From: an uncultured Rhodospirillales bacterium
GTDB taxonomy: Bacteria > Pseudomonadota > Alphaproteobacteria > Acetobacterales > Acetobacteraceae
Length of the DNA stretch: 64,000 bases
Direction of reading: 5' to 3'
Assembly (NCBI GenBank): GCA_903845065.1
Contig: CAIMWH010000237.1
Span: forward strand, 1 to 64,000
The position numbers were made by a program, and so were the translations under genes. This document shows positions 34,951 through 44,527 of this stretch, one piece after another. The notes under the pieces were generated by a model. That model searched no databases, was not told the DNA's origin, and saw only the letters and a list, made by a program, of their open reading frames with translations. Numbering within the stretch: the stretch's first letter is position 1; every line of letters begins with the position of its first letter.

Positions 34951-37338
34951 TCAAATCGGCATCCCCGGCGGCGGCTGCAGCGTCCCCGCTACCCTGAACG
35001 CCGCCGGATCACGCCCGAACGCCGCAATCGCCTCCAGCGCCGCCCGCCGATGCGCCCGGGTCACCGCGTCCCGCCCCTCCAGGTTCAACCCGCCGCGAAA
35101 CTCCTCGATCACATCGCACACAATCGCCCGCACCAGCGCCGAAGCCTCGGCACTCGCCCCCAGCGCCAGCAAATGCCGCAACGCCACATGCTCCACCCGC
35201 AGCTTCACCGCCTGCGCCAGCCCGGTCTCCGGCCCCGCATGCCAGGTCGCCGCCAGCGTCGCCTCCAGCACCTCATGCAACCCCGGCAACGACACATCGC
35301 GCTGATGAAACTCCACCAGCCGCCCCGCCCGCTGCGCATTGAACAACAATGCGAACGTATGCGTCGCCGCCCCCTCCGCCGCCCCCAGCGCATCGAACGT
35401 CAGCCCGGTATGGCCGCCGAACGAGTCCCGGATGCGCGGATACTCCGGCGGCCTCGGCGGCAACAGCGCCAGCAAATCCTCCCGCAACGTCAACGTCCTC
35501 GCCGCCACCGTCGCCAGCACCGCCTTCAACGCGCGCCGCTGGTCATCCCCGGGCACCATCTTCGTCACCAACTGCCCGTCGCCCCGCATCGCATAGCGGA
35601 ACTCCTGCCCGCCGATCAGCTTCACCGCCGCCTCGGTCTGATACCGATGCAGCAGGAACAACGGCACCAGCCGATCCGCCAACAACGCCATCGGCCGGCC
35701 CGGCTTGATCGCCTTCTCGCCGAACCGCTCCAGCGCCGCCGCCCGCACCGTCAGCATGCGCTCCAATTCCTCGGCCGCATCCTCCCCGGTATCCCAGTTG
35801 TGCCCCTTCGGATGCACCCCGGTCTCCGGCACCGCATCCTGCTGCGCGATGGTGTAGAGCCCCCGCCGCGCCGCATCCTCGATGATCCGATCCAGCCCCG
35901 CCTTCTCCTCGGCTGCCGTCGTCCCCGGCGGAAACTGCGTATACCCCCAGGTGATCGAAATCTCGTCCCACGCCCCGATATGGTCGCCATACGCCACCGC
36001 CAGGTCCACCCGCCCATTGCCATCCAGCTTCAGCAACGGCGCCGGATAATCGCACACCGACATATCCTGGCTGAACGTGCTCGCCACATGATTATGATCG
36101 AGCCCCAGCGTGTGCCCCACCTCATGCGCCGACAACTGCCGCAACCTGGCCATCATCAGCTCATGCACTTCCGGACACGGCGTATCGTCGTCATACGGTG
36201 ACAGCAGCGCCTCCGCGATGCTGCGCAGATGCCGGTCGCGCAACGCCGTCAGCGTCACCACCCCCTGCAAAATCTCCCCCGTGCGCGGGTCCCAGATCAT
36301 TTTCCCGTTGGAAAACCCCCGCGTCGCCCGCGGCACCCAGGTGATGATGTTGTAGCGGATATCGATCGGATCGGCGTCCTCCGGCAGCAAGTCCACCTGG
36401 AACGCATCACGGAACCCCGCCGCCTCGAACGCCCGGTTCCACCAGCGGGCCCCCTCCAGCAACGCCGTGCGCATCGGCTCCGGCGCCCCCCGATCCACAT
36501 AGTACACAACCGGCTTCACCGCAGCACTCACCGCCGCCGCCGGATCGCGCTTCTCCAGCCGATGCCGCAGGATGTAATGAACATCCGCCGGCAACTCCAA
36601 AGACCGCCCGAAATCATGGAAAATCACGCTGCTGAAGAATGACGACCGCGGATCGAACTCCCGCGGCCGATACCCCGCATCCGGCAACTGGATGAAGCAG
36701 TTCCGCACCCGAATGGTAACCGCCCGCGGATCAGGCGTCAGCGCCGCCATCCCCTCCACCTGCCCATTGCCGAACCAGAACGGCAACGTCGTCGCCCGCG
36801 GATTGGTGAACGTCAGGATGCTCTCAACCTGCGTGTTGCGCGGGAACGCCCCCGTCCCCTCCTCGGCGATCGCACAGCGCGAGGCATCCAGCACATACGC
36901 CCCCTCCCCCGCCTTCCCCAGATACCCAGCCACATCGAACGCATCGCGCAGCAGGAACGCCGTGCCGTCCACCAGCACATCCTCCCCGCTGTCCTCGACG
37001 ATATCGAACGACCACAGCACCGATTCCGCGAACGACTCCCGCACCGCCCGCTTCTGCGCCGCCTCCGCCGATGACGTCCGCCACGCATAATTCACCGCGA
37101 CGAGAAACAGCCGCCCCGCCCGCCGCTCGAACCGCACCACCTGCGGCCGCGCCAGGTTCCCCCGCTCCAGTCGGTAATCACTCACCCCATGCGAGAGCCG
37201 CGCCACATACAGTAGCTCCGCCCCCACATCATGCACCCGCAGCAGCAGCCGCCCCGAGCTATCCCACCGCAGAGGCACAAACCCATCGAGCGCACGGTGA
37301 AGCGAGGAAGCATCGGCAGGCTGGGGCGTATTTGTCAT
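34951..37338 (-). CDS. Zinc-dependent metalloprotease (DUF5117/DUF4953-type), no signal peptide
   Basis: A 795-residue protein. The zinc site is HEVGH (405-409) continuing TLGLDHN with H415 as third ligand. Upstream are the family's YYVDRGAPEPMRTALLEGARWWNRAFEAAGF and the DIRYNIITWVPRATRGFSNGKMIWDPRTGEI segments. The C-terminal third is mainly helical. Relatives usually carry an export signal, but here the N-terminus (MTNTPQPADASSLHRALDG) is polar, suggesting a cytoplasmic enzyme or an unusual export route. It is divergent from the quinone oxidoreductase across about 130 bases and ends at an intrinsic terminator. Confidence 0.88.
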   Translation of the reverse strand: MTNTPQPADASSLHRALDGFVPLRWDSSGRLLLRVHDVGAELLYVARLSHGVSDYRLERGNLARPQVVRFERRAGRLFLVAVNYAWRTSSAEAAQKRAVRESFAESVLWSFDIVEDSGEDVLVDGTAFLLRDAFDVAGYLGKAGEGAYVLDASRCAIAEEGTGAFPRNTQVESILTFTNPRATTLPFWFGNGQVEGMAALTPDPRAVTIRVRNCFIQLPDAGYRPREFDPRSSFFSSVIFHDFGRSLELPADVHYILRHRLEKRDPAAAVSAAVKPVVYYVDRGAPEPMRTALLEGARWWNRAFEAAGFRDAFQVDLLPEDADPIDIRYNIITWVPRATRGFSNGKMIWDPRTGEILQGVVTLTALRDRHLRSIAEALLSPYDDDTPCPEVHELMMARLRQLSAHEVGHTLGLDHNHVASTFSQDMSVCDYPAPLLKLDGNGRVDLAVAYGDHIGAWDEISITWGYTQFPPGTTAAEEKAGLDRIIEDAARRGLYTIAQQDAVPETGVHPKGHNWDTGEDAAEELERMLTVRAAALERFGEKAIKPGRPMALLADRLVPLFLLHRYQTEAAVKLIGGQEFRYAMRGDGQLVTKMVPGDDQRRALKAVLATVAARTLTLREDLLALLPPRPPEYPRIRDSFGGHTGLTFDALGAAEGAATHTFALLFNAQRAGRLVEFHQRDVSLPGLHEVLEATLAATWHAGPETGLAQAVKLRVEHVALRHLLALGASAEASALVRAIVCDVIEEFRGGLNLEGRDAVTRAHRRAALEAIAAFGRDPAAFRVAGTLQPPPGMPI

Positions 37339-37472
37339 GATCGCGCGAGTTTGGCCGCTCCACCGCCGAGGTCAATGCCCCAACCCGTTTGCCGCAACCC
37401 CGCCAGGGGGCTAGGGATGACACCACACCAGCCGCCCCCACGTGGGAGGCTCAATCAATCCGGGAGAACATC

Positions 37473-38612
37473 ATGGCTTTCGACCCCACCACCACCGGCC
37501 TCCAACTCCGCTCGATCGTGCGCAATACCGGAGAACTCGAACTCTCCCTCGCCCGCGTGCCCGTCACCGCCCCCGGCCCGAAGGACGTCGTGGTCCGCAT
37601 CGAAGGCTCCCCCATCAACCCGTCCGACCTCGGCCTCCTCCTCGGCGCCGCCGACATGTCCACCGCGCGCACGGGCGGCACCCCGGACAGCCCGCTGCTC
37701 ACCGCCACCATCCCCGCCCCCTTCATGAAGGCGATGGCCGGCCGGCTCGACCAGTCCATGCCGGTCGGAAATGAAGGCGCCGGCACCGTCGTCGCCGCCG
37801 GCGCCGAGGCCCAGTCCCTGCTCGGCAAAACCGTCGCCATCCTCGGCGGCGCCATGTACGCCCAGTACCGCACCGTCGCCGCCGCCGACTGCCTCCTCCT
37901 GCCGCCCGACGCCACCGCCGCCGACGGCGCCTCCTGCTTCGTCAACCCCCTGACCGCCCTCGGCATGACCGAGACCATGCGCCGCGAAGGCCACACCGCC
38001 CTCGTGCACACCGCCGCCGCCTCCAACCTCGGCCAGATGCTCAACAAGATCTGCCTCAAGGACGGCATCGCGCTCGTCAACATCGTGCGCAGCCCCGAAC
38101 AGGCCGCCATCCTGCACGCCATCGGCGCCCCCCATGTGGTCGACAGCAGCGCCGAAGGCTTCACCGAGGCCCTCACCGAAGCCCTCGTCGCCACCGGCGC
38201 CACCCTCGCCTTCGATGCCATCGGCGGCGGCCGCCTCGCCGGCCAGATCCTCACCGCCATGGAAGCAGCGATCAACCGCAAGGCGACCACCTACAGCCGC
38301 TACGGCTCCACCGTGCACAAGCAGGTCTACATCTACGGCGGCCTCGATATCCGCCCCACCGAATTCAACCGCGGCTTCGGCATGGCCTGGGGTATCGGCG
38401 GCTGGCTGCTCACCCCGCTGCTGATGAAAGTCGGCCCCGCAGTCGCCGCCCAGATGCGCGCCCGCGTCGCCACCGAACTCAAAACCACCTTCGCCAGCCA
38501 CTACACCGCCGAAATCTCCCTCGCCGACGTGCTGAACCCCACCGCCATCGCCCAATACAACCAGCGCGCCACCGGCAAGAAGTACCTCATCAACCCCAAC
38601 AAGGGCCTCTAG
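37473..38612 (+). CDS. Zinc-independent quinone oxidoreductase-like MDR protein
   Basis: A 379-residue medium-chain dehydrogenase/reductase without the catalytic or structural zinc cysteines. GNEGAGTVVAAG and the nucleotide-binding HTAAASNLGQMLNKI replace the usual AxGxVG. It resembles the alcohol-dehydrogenase-like quinone reductases that use NADPH. Start 37473 is supported by GGGAGA upstream. It is followed by a strong palindrome and the ThDP enzyme on the same strand. Confidence 0.85.
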   Translation: MAFDPTTTGLQLRSIVRNTGELELSLARVPVTAPGPKDVVVRIEGSPINPSDLGLLLGAADMSTARTGGTPDSPLLTATIPAPFMKAMAGRLDQSMPVGNEGAGTVVAAGAEAQSLLGKTVAILGGAMYAQYRTVAAADCLLLPPDATAADGASCFVNPLTALGMTETMRREGHTALVHTAAASNLGQMLNKICLKDGIALVNIVRSPEQAAILHAIGAPHVVDSSAEGFTEALTEALVATGATLAFDAIGGGRLAGQILTAMEAAINRKATTYSRYGSTVHKQVYIYGGLDIRPTEFNRGFGMAWGIGGWLLTPLLMKVGPAVAAQMRARVATELKTTFASHYTAEISLADVLNPTAIAQYNQRATGKKYLINPNKGL

Positions 38613-38636
38613 AACCCACGCAACCCAACGCCACTC

Positions 38637-38670
38637 CGATGCGGCACGGCGGTACCGCCGCGCCGCATCG
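38637..38670. promoter_or_regulatory. 34-bp near-perfect palindrome
   Basis: CGATGCGGC (38637-38645) pairs with GCCGCATCG (38662-38670), and the centre CGGCGGTACCGCCG (38647-38660) is itself a perfect palindrome. Only the pair 38646/38661 is mismatched. It lies 24 bases after the oxidoreductase stop and 20 before the next start. It may be a terminator-type hairpin or an operator for the ThDP gene. There is no T-run. Confidence 0.65.
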
Positions 38671-38689
38671 CCCACCCCGGGAGTCCGCC

Positions 38690-40333
38690 ATGAAGCGCCG
38701 CACCACCGCCGAAGCCGTCGTCGACACCCTCGTCGGCCACGGGATCGACACCCTCTATGCGCTCCCCGGCGTGCACAACGATTTCCTCTTCGATGCCATC
38801 GCCCAGTCGGACGGCCGGATGCGCGCGCTGCACCCGCGCCATGAGCAGACCTCCGCCTACATGGCGCTCGGCGCCGCCCTGGTCACCGGCCGCCCCCAGG
38901 TCTGCGCCATGGTGCCCGGCCCCGGCGTGCTGAACGCCTCCGCCGCGCTGCTGACCGCCTACGGCATGGGCGCCCCGGTGCTCGCCCTCGCCGGCCAGAT
39001 CCCCACCGACGCGATGGACAAGGGCTGGGGCCACCTCCACGAAATCCCCGACCAGCTCGGCCTGCTCCGCCATTTCACCAAGTACGCCGCCCGCATCCCG
39101 GCCGCCGCCGAAGCGCCAGCCATGGTGGCCGAAGCCATCCGCCAGGCCCTCGGCGGACGGATGCGCCCGGTGGCGCTGGAATGCGCCATCGACACCTGGG
39201 GACGCCCCGGCATGTCCGCCGACGCCGCCCCCCTGCCGATCAGCCGCCCCGCCGTCGATGGCGTCAGCATCGCCGCCGCCGCCGCCCTCCTCGCCGGCGC
39301 CAAACGCCCCATCATCGTCGCCGGCGGCGGCGCCATCGATGCCGCGCCCGAACTCCTGGCCCTCGCCGAACGCCTCGGCGCCCCGGTGCTCACCTACCGG
39401 CGCGGCCGCGGCGTCCTCCCCACCATCCACCCCCTCGCCGTCTCCCTCCCGGTCGGCCATCGCCTTTGGCAGCACGCGGACGTGGTGCTCGGCGTCGGCT
39501 CGCGGTTGCACTTCGCCCAGTCCAACTGGGGCACCGACGCCGGCCTAAAGATCATCCGCCTCGATATCGACGCCGAGGAGCACAACCGCTTCCGCCGGCC
39601 GGACGTGGCGATCCACGCCCACGCCCAGGACGGCGTGGCCGCCCTGCTCGCCGAACTCGGCCCCGGCACCGCCCTCTCCCGCCCCGATGTCGCCGCCGCG
39701 CAAGCCTGGTTCGTCGAACGCCTGGCCCGCCAGGAACCCCAGATGGGCTACCTGCGCGCCATCCGCGCCGCCCTGCCCGAGAACGGCGTGGTGGTGGAGG
39801 ACGTCACCCAGGTCGGCTTCGTCGGCCGCCTCGCCTTCGAGGTCGCCACCCCGCGCCGCTACATCTCGCCCGGCTACCAGGACAACCTCGGCTGGGGCTA
39901 CGGCGCCGCGCTCGGCGTCCAGGCCGCCCTCCCCGGCCGCGCCGTGGTCGCGATCAGCGGCGACGGCGGGTTCATGTACCAGGCCGGCGAACTCGCCACC
40001 GCCATGCGCCACAAGCTCCCGGTGATCGCCGTGGTGTTCGATGACGGCGCCTTCGGCAACGTCAAGCGCATCCAGGCCGAACGCTTCGGCAACCGCCAGA
40101 TCGCCGCCGACCTGCACAACCCCGACTTCCACGCCTTCGCCCGCAGCTTCGGGATGAACGCCTGGGTCGCCCATAATCCTGCCGAACTGCAATCCGCCCT
40201 GCACGCCGCCCTGGCCACCGGCGAACCCGGCCTCGTCCAGGTCAAGGTCGGCGAGATGCCCAGCCCCTGGGACATGCTGGCCCTGCCCCGCGTGCGTGGT
40301 TTCGACGAAGCCTGGCGGCCCGCCCTGCCGTAA
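38690..40333 (+). CDS. ThDP-dependent acetolactate synthase-family enzyme
   Basis: A 547-residue enzyme with the three-domain layout of the acetolactate synthase/benzoylformate decarboxylase family. The cofactor-activating glutamate is E52 (HPRHEQTSAYMA). The ThDP/Mg motif is GDGGFMYQ followed by DDGAFGN. It lacks a regulatory small subunit gene nearby, so it is probably not biosynthetic IlvB but a 2-oxoacid decarboxylase or carboligase. GGGAG lies upstream of the ATG at 38690. Confidence 0.87.
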   Translation: MKRRTTAEAVVDTLVGHGIDTLYALPGVHNDFLFDAIAQSDGRMRALHPRHEQTSAYMALGAALVTGRPQVCAMVPGPGVLNASAALLTAYGMGAPVLALAGQIPTDAMDKGWGHLHEIPDQLGLLRHFTKYAARIPAAAEAPAMVAEAIRQALGGRMRPVALECAIDTWGRPGMSADAAPLPISRPAVDGVSIAAAAALLAGAKRPIIVAGGGAIDAAPELLALAERLGAPVLTYRRGRGVLPTIHPLAVSLPVGHRLWQHADVVLGVGSRLHFAQSNWGTDAGLKIIRLDIDAEEHNRFRRPDVAIHAHAQDGVAALLAELGPGTALSRPDVAAAQAWFVERLARQEPQMGYLRAIRAALPENGVVVEDVTQVGFVGRLAFEVATPRRYISPGYQDNLGWGYGAALGVQAALPGRAVVAISGDGGFMYQAGELATAMRHKLPVIAVVFDDGAFGNVKRIQAERFGNRQIAADLHNPDFHAFARSFGMNAWVAHNPAELQSALHAALATGEPGLVQVKVGEMPSPWDMLALPRVRGFDEAWRPALP

Positions 40334-40451
40334 GCCGCGCGCCGCGTCGCCTCCCGCCGCCGTGCCATCGCTCCGTTCAACCCTGCCTCCCGCGCCCGGC
40401 CCCCAACGGCAGGGGCTGACCTGCCGTGCCGCAGGTGCTAAAGCCCCCGCC

Positions 40452-41390
40452 ATGCGCCACTTTCTCGATTTCGAAAAACCGATTGCCGAGCTCGAAGGCA
40501 AGATCGACGAGCTGCGGAAAATGTCCGAGGCGGACGGGATCAACATTGCCGAGGAGGTGGGCAAGCTCACCGAAAAGGCAGACCGCCAGCTCCGGCTGAC
40601 CTACGCCAAGTTGACGGCGTGGCAGAAAACCCAGGTCGCCCGCCACCCCGAGCGCCCCAAGGCCAAGCACTATGTCGCTGGCCTGATTACCGATTTCACC
40701 CCCCTCGCCGGAGACCGCGCCTTCGGGGACGATGCCGCCGTCATCGGCGGCCTCGGCCGCTTTCGCGGCCGCTCCGTCGTCGTGCTGGGAACCGAGAAGG
40801 GCACCGACACCGAAACCCGCGTGGCCCACAACTTCGGCATGGCCCGCCCCGAAGGCTACCGCAAGGCCCGCCGCCTGATCGAACTCGCCGGCCGATTCGG
40901 CCTCCCGGTGTTGACCTTCGTGGATACCTCCGGTGCGTTTCCCGGCGTCGAGGCCGAAGCCATCGCCCGCTCCATCGAGGCCTGCCTTGAAGCCCCCGTC
41001 CCGGTGATCGCCACCATCATCGGCGAAGGCGGCTCCGGCGGCGCCATCGCCCTCGCGGCCGGCGATGCGGTGCTGATGATGGAACACTCGATCTATTCGG
41101 TGATCTCCCCCGAAGGCTGCGCCGCCATCCTCTGGAAGGACGCGGCCCAGGCCCCGGTCGCCGCCGAGGCCCTCAAACTCACCGCCGAGGACCTCAAGCG
41201 CCTCAAGCTGATCGACGCCGTGATCGCCGAACCCCTCGGCGGCGCCCATCGGGACGCCGCCGCCGCGGTGGCCGCCGTCGGCGATGCCATGGCCCAGGCC
41301 CTGGCCCCGCTGCTGCTCCTCGATGCGGTCAGCCTGCGCATGAAACGGCGCGAGAAGTTCCTCGATATGGGGCGCGAGGCCATCCTGTAG
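40452..41390 (+). CDS. accA: Acetyl-CoA carboxylase carboxyltransferase subunit alpha
   Basis: A 312-residue AccA, close to the usual 315-320. The opening FLDFEKPIAELEGKIDELR, the RPEGYRKARRLIELAGRFGLP and FVDTSGAFPGVEAEA segments, and GEGGSGGAIAL with SPEGCAAILWKD are definitive. It forms the carboxyltransferase with AccD (not in this window) and makes malonyl-CoA in the first step of fatty-acid synthesis. It stands alone with 118 bases upstream, which is normal for alphaproteobacteria. Confidence 0.97.
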   Translation: MRHFLDFEKPIAELEGKIDELRKMSEADGINIAEEVGKLTEKADRQLRLTYAKLTAWQKTQVARHPERPKAKHYVAGLITDFTPLAGDRAFGDDAAVIGGLGRFRGRSVVVLGTEKGTDTETRVAHNFGMARPEGYRKARRLIELAGRFGLPVLTFVDTSGAFPGVEAEAIARSIEACLEAPVPVIATIIGEGGSGGAIALAAGDAVLMMEHSIYSVISPEGCAAILWKDAAQAPVAAEALKLTAEDLKRLKLIDAVIAEPLGGAHRDAAAAVAAVGDAMAQALAPLLLLDAVSLRMKRREKFLDMGREAIL

Positions 41391-41458
41391 CGGTGCCGTT
41401 GCCGTGATTCGGGCGATTTTGCTTGCCGTTTCACGGATCGGCGCTGTCAGGTAGCGCC

Positions 41459-43825
41459 ATGCGAGCAGCCAACCCGTTCACGCCCGAAAGCCGCCCGCGC
41501 GGTGCCCGCGAAACCGTGGTGACCCGCCTGCGCGATGACCTCGGGCACGCCATGGTGTGGTGCCAGGACCGCCCGCTCTGGCAACGACTGACCGCCGCCG
41601 CCTTGCTGGTCGGCGGCACCTTCGCGCTCTGCCGGGTCGCCGGCCCCGCGGTGGCCGAATCGCCCCTCGTGCCATTCATGCCGGCGGTAATGGTCAGCGC
41701 CCTCATGCTGGGCGACGCCGCCTACGTCGCCGCCCTCGCCAGCGTGGTCCTCGCCCGGCTCTACCTCTCCCCGGCCCCCCCCGCCTGGAGCGGATCGGCC
41801 ACCAGGGGCTCGGTCGCCGCCCTCCTGCTCCTCAGCGTCGCCATCGCCATCGCGCGCGAACTGATCGCCGAAGTCCGCCGCCGCCCCGGCTGGACCGACG
41901 CCGCCACCGTCCGCGCCGCCGAGCGGGACCGCCGGGCCCGCGATTCCCAGGCCCGCTGGCTGGCCGACGCGGTGGAAAGCGCCGCCTTCGGCATCGCCAT
42001 CGCCGACCCGGTCACCGATCGCATCCGCTTCGCCAACCGCGCCTACGCCCTCCTGCGCGGGATCGCCGTGCGAGACCTCATCGGCAAGCCCGTCATCCAG
42101 GCCTACGCCGCCACCGAGGTCCCCCGCATCCCCATCATGATGGAAACCGCCGACCGCATGGGCCATGTCGAGTTCGACACCGCCTATGTCCGCCCGGACG
42201 CCAGCATCGTGCCGGTCCGCAAAGGCATCACCAGCGTGCGCAACGATGCCGGCACCGTGCGCTACCGCCTGATCTACGCAATCGACACCACCCCGCGCAA
42301 ACGCGCCGAGGAGGCCGGACGCGAAAGCGAGGCCCGCTTCCGCGCCACCTTCGAGCAGGCGGCCGTCGGCATCGCCCATCTCGATCTCGGCGGCCGCATC
42401 CTGCGCGCCAATGACCGCTTCTGCACCATCGCCGGCTACCCGCGCGAGGAACTGCTGCGCCGCCGCTCCCAGGACCTCGTCCTCCCCGGCGACCTCGATC
42501 GCGGCCGCGCCGGCTGGGACGCCCTGCTCGACGGCCGCGCCGCCCACCACAGCGTGGATCGCCGCATCATCCAGTCCGGCGGCGCCCAGGTCTGGGTGCG
42601 CGTCACCACCTCCCTGGTGCGCGACGAAGGCGGCGGCCGCGCCTACCTCATGCAGGTGCTGGTCGATATCTCGGAGCAGAAAAAAAGCGAGTCCGCCCTC
42701 CAGCACCTCAACAAGATGGACGCCATCGGCAACCTCGCCGGCGGCATCGCGCATGATTTCAACAACATGCTGGGCGTGGTCAGCGGCAACCTCGAACTCC
42801 TGGTCTCGATGCGCGAGCAGGACCCCGAGTTGCAATCCCTCGCCGGCGAAGCCATCGAGGCGGTCATGCGCGGCGCCGACCTCACCCGCCGCCTGCTGAG
42901 TTTCTCCCGCCGCCAGCCGCTCAACCCCCGCCCGGTGGACATCAACGCCCTGCTCCGCAACGTTGCCCCGCTGCTGCAACGCTCGCTGCGCGACGACATC
43001 ACCGTCAGCCTCGATCTCGAATCCGGCGTCTGGCGCGTCCTCGCCGACCCCGGCCAGATCGAGGCCGCGGTCACCAACCTGGCCGCCAACGCGCGCGACG
43101 CCATGCCCTCGGGCGGCCGCATCCGCATCGCCACCGCCAACGAGCGCATCAGCGAAGCCGAGGCCGAGGCCGCCCCCGATGGCCCCGCCGGGGACTATGT
43201 GGTGATCGAGGTCGCCGACAACGGCAGCGGCATCCCGGCCGAAATCCTCCCCCATGTCTTCGAGCCCTTCTTCACCACCAAGGCCCCCGGCGCCGGCACC
43301 GGCCTCGGCCTCGCCATGGTGTTCGGCTTCGTCCGCCAGTCCGACGGCTTCGTCCGCCTCACCACCGCCCCCGGCGAAGGCACCGCCTTCCGCCTCTTCC
43401 TCCCCCGCGCCCTCGGCGTCGACAGCCGCGCCCTCCCGGCCGAAATGGCCGACACCCCCCCGCGCGGCAGCGAGACCATCCTCGTCGCCGAAGACAACGC
43501 CCAGCTCCGCGCCATCATGAAGCAGCAGCTCATCGGCCTCGGCTACCAGGTCCTCGAAGCCGGCGAGGGCCCGGTCGCGCTCCGCCTGATCGAACGCGCC
43601 GCGGTGGACCTGCTCATCACCGACGTCACCATGCCGGGCGGCATGACCGGGTTTGACCTCGCGCGTGAGGCCCGCGCCGTGCTGCCGGCCTTGCCGATCC
43701 TGATTTCGTCCGCACATTCGGATGCATTGCCGGACGATGAAGGCCAGCAGGCCTATCCGGTATTGCACAAGCCGTTCCGCGCCCTGGAACTGGCGCGGGC
43801 AGTGCGCGAGGCGCTGGGAGGATGA
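41459..43825 (+). CDS. Hybrid sensor histidine kinase with two PAS domains and receiver
   Basis: A 788-residue kinase. Order: three or four membrane helices (about 40-135), PAS 1 (about 165-280), PAS 2 (about 288-410), dimerisation/phosphoacceptor domain with H432 (GGIAHDFNNMLG), ATPase domain (N box LAANARDAM, G1 ADNGSGIP, F box EPFFTT, G2 GTGLGLAM) and a C-terminal receiver with phospho-acceptor D722 (LLITDVTMPGG). No DNA-binding partner is adjacent. ATG 41459 is preferred over a TTG 36 bases upstream. Its stop lies four bases before the carbonic anhydrase start, so the two are coupled. Confidence 0.92.
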   Translation: MRAANPFTPESRPRGARETVVTRLRDDLGHAMVWCQDRPLWQRLTAAALLVGGTFALCRVAGPAVAESPLVPFMPAVMVSALMLGDAAYVAALASVVLARLYLSPAPPAWSGSATRGSVAALLLLSVAIAIARELIAEVRRRPGWTDAATVRAAERDRRARDSQARWLADAVESAAFGIAIADPVTDRIRFANRAYALLRGIAVRDLIGKPVIQAYAATEVPRIPIMMETADRMGHVEFDTAYVRPDASIVPVRKGITSVRNDAGTVRYRLIYAIDTTPRKRAEEAGRESEARFRATFEQAAVGIAHLDLGGRILRANDRFCTIAGYPREELLRRRSQDLVLPGDLDRGRAGWDALLDGRAAHHSVDRRIIQSGGAQVWVRVTTSLVRDEGGGRAYLMQVLVDISEQKKSESALQHLNKMDAIGNLAGGIAHDFNNMLGVVSGNLELLVSMREQDPELQSLAGEAIEAVMRGADLTRRLLSFSRRQPLNPRPVDINALLRNVAPLLQRSLRDDITVSLDLESGVWRVLADPGQIEAAVTNLAANARDAMPSGGRIRIATANERISEAEAEAAPDGPAGDYVVIEVADNGSGIPAEILPHVFEPFFTTKAPGAGTGLGLAMVFGFVRQSDGFVRLTTAPGEGTAFRLFLPRALGVDSRALPAEMADTPPRGSETILVAEDNAQLRAIMKQQLIGLGYQVLEAGEGPVALRLIERAAVDLLITDVTMPGGMTGFDLAREARAVLPALPILISSAHSDALPDDEGQQAYPVLHKPFRALELARAVREALGG

Positions 43826-43829
43826 GACC

Positions 43830-44444
43830 ATGCAACGCTTGATCAACGGCTACCGGAAATTCCGCGCATCCGCCTGGCAGGAGCATCGCGCCGAGTTCGA
43901 ACGCCTCGCCGCCGAAGGGCAGCGCCCCCGCGCGCTGGTCATCGCCTGCTCCGACAGCCGGGCCGACCCGGCCCTGATCTTCAACGCCGGCCCGGGCGAG
44001 CTATTCGTCATCCGCAACGTGGCCAACCTCGTCGCCCCCTTCGGCCCGGACGACAACTACCACGGCACCTCCGCCGCCATCGAGTTCGCCGTCCGCGGCC
44101 TCGAAGTGCCGGATATCATGGTGATGGGCCACGCCATGTGCGGCGGCGTGCACGCGCTGCTGCACGGCACCCCCAACCCCTCCTGGCACTTCCTCGGCAA
44201 CTGGATCCAGATCGCGCGGGAGGTCCGCGAACGCGTCCTCGCCTGCACCTCCGCCGAGGAAGGCCAGGCCATCGCCGAACAGGACTGCGTCCGCCTGTCG
44301 CTGGCCAACCTGATGACCTACCCCTGGGTCCGTGACGCGGTACGGGCCGGCACCCTGCGCCTGCACGGCGGATACTTCGATATCCGCACCGGCGTGCTGC
44401 AGGCACTGGGGCCGGATGGCGCCTTCATGGCGGTCCCCATCTGA
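43830..44444 (+). CDS. Beta-class carbonic anhydrase
   Basis: A 204-residue beta-carbonic anhydrase. Zinc ligands are C40, H101 and C104, with the catalytic dyad D42/R44 in CSDSR. RNVANLVAPFGPDDNYHGT and VMGHAMCGG are typical. It interconverts CO2 and bicarbonate in the cytosol. GGGAGG lies upstream, inside the end of the kinase gene. Co-translation with a sensor kinase hints that expression or the kinase signal relates to CO2/pH, which is inference only. Confidence 0.95.
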   Translation: MQRLINGYRKFRASAWQEHRAEFERLAAEGQRPRALVIACSDSRADPALIFNAGPGELFVIRNVANLVAPFGPDDNYHGTSAAIEFAVRGLEVPDIMVMGHAMCGGVHALLHGTPNPSWHFLGNWIQIAREVRERVLACTSAEEGQAIAEQDCVRLSLANLMTYPWVRDAVRAGTLRLHGGYFDIRTGVLQALGPDGAFMAVPI

Positions 44445-44479
44445 CGGCACGGCGTCAGGTCCCTCGCGCGGTTGTGCCG

Positions 44480-44499
44480 CCGTGACACCCATGTCACGG
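44480..44499. promoter_or_regulatory. Inverted repeat before lipoprotein genes
   Basis: CCGTGAC (44480-44486) pairs with GTCACGG (44493-44499) around a six-base loop, 28 bases before the first lipoprotein start. It resembles a CRP site but the GTGA/TCAC halves are eight bases apart, not six, so another operator or a hairpin is more likely. Confidence 0.4.
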
Positions 44500-44527
44500 T
44501 GCATTGTAACAACCCGGGAAAGTTGCG

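Noticed and set aside
30817-34997. Two very long plus-strand frames (about 755 and 728 residues)
   Set aside because: Antisense shadows of hyuB and hyuA, rich in Arg, His, Pro and Gln without any domain.
44480-44499. CRP-type site before the lipoproteins
   Set aside because: GTGA and TCAC are eight bases apart rather than six, so it does not fit CRP; kept only as an unnamed inverted repeat.
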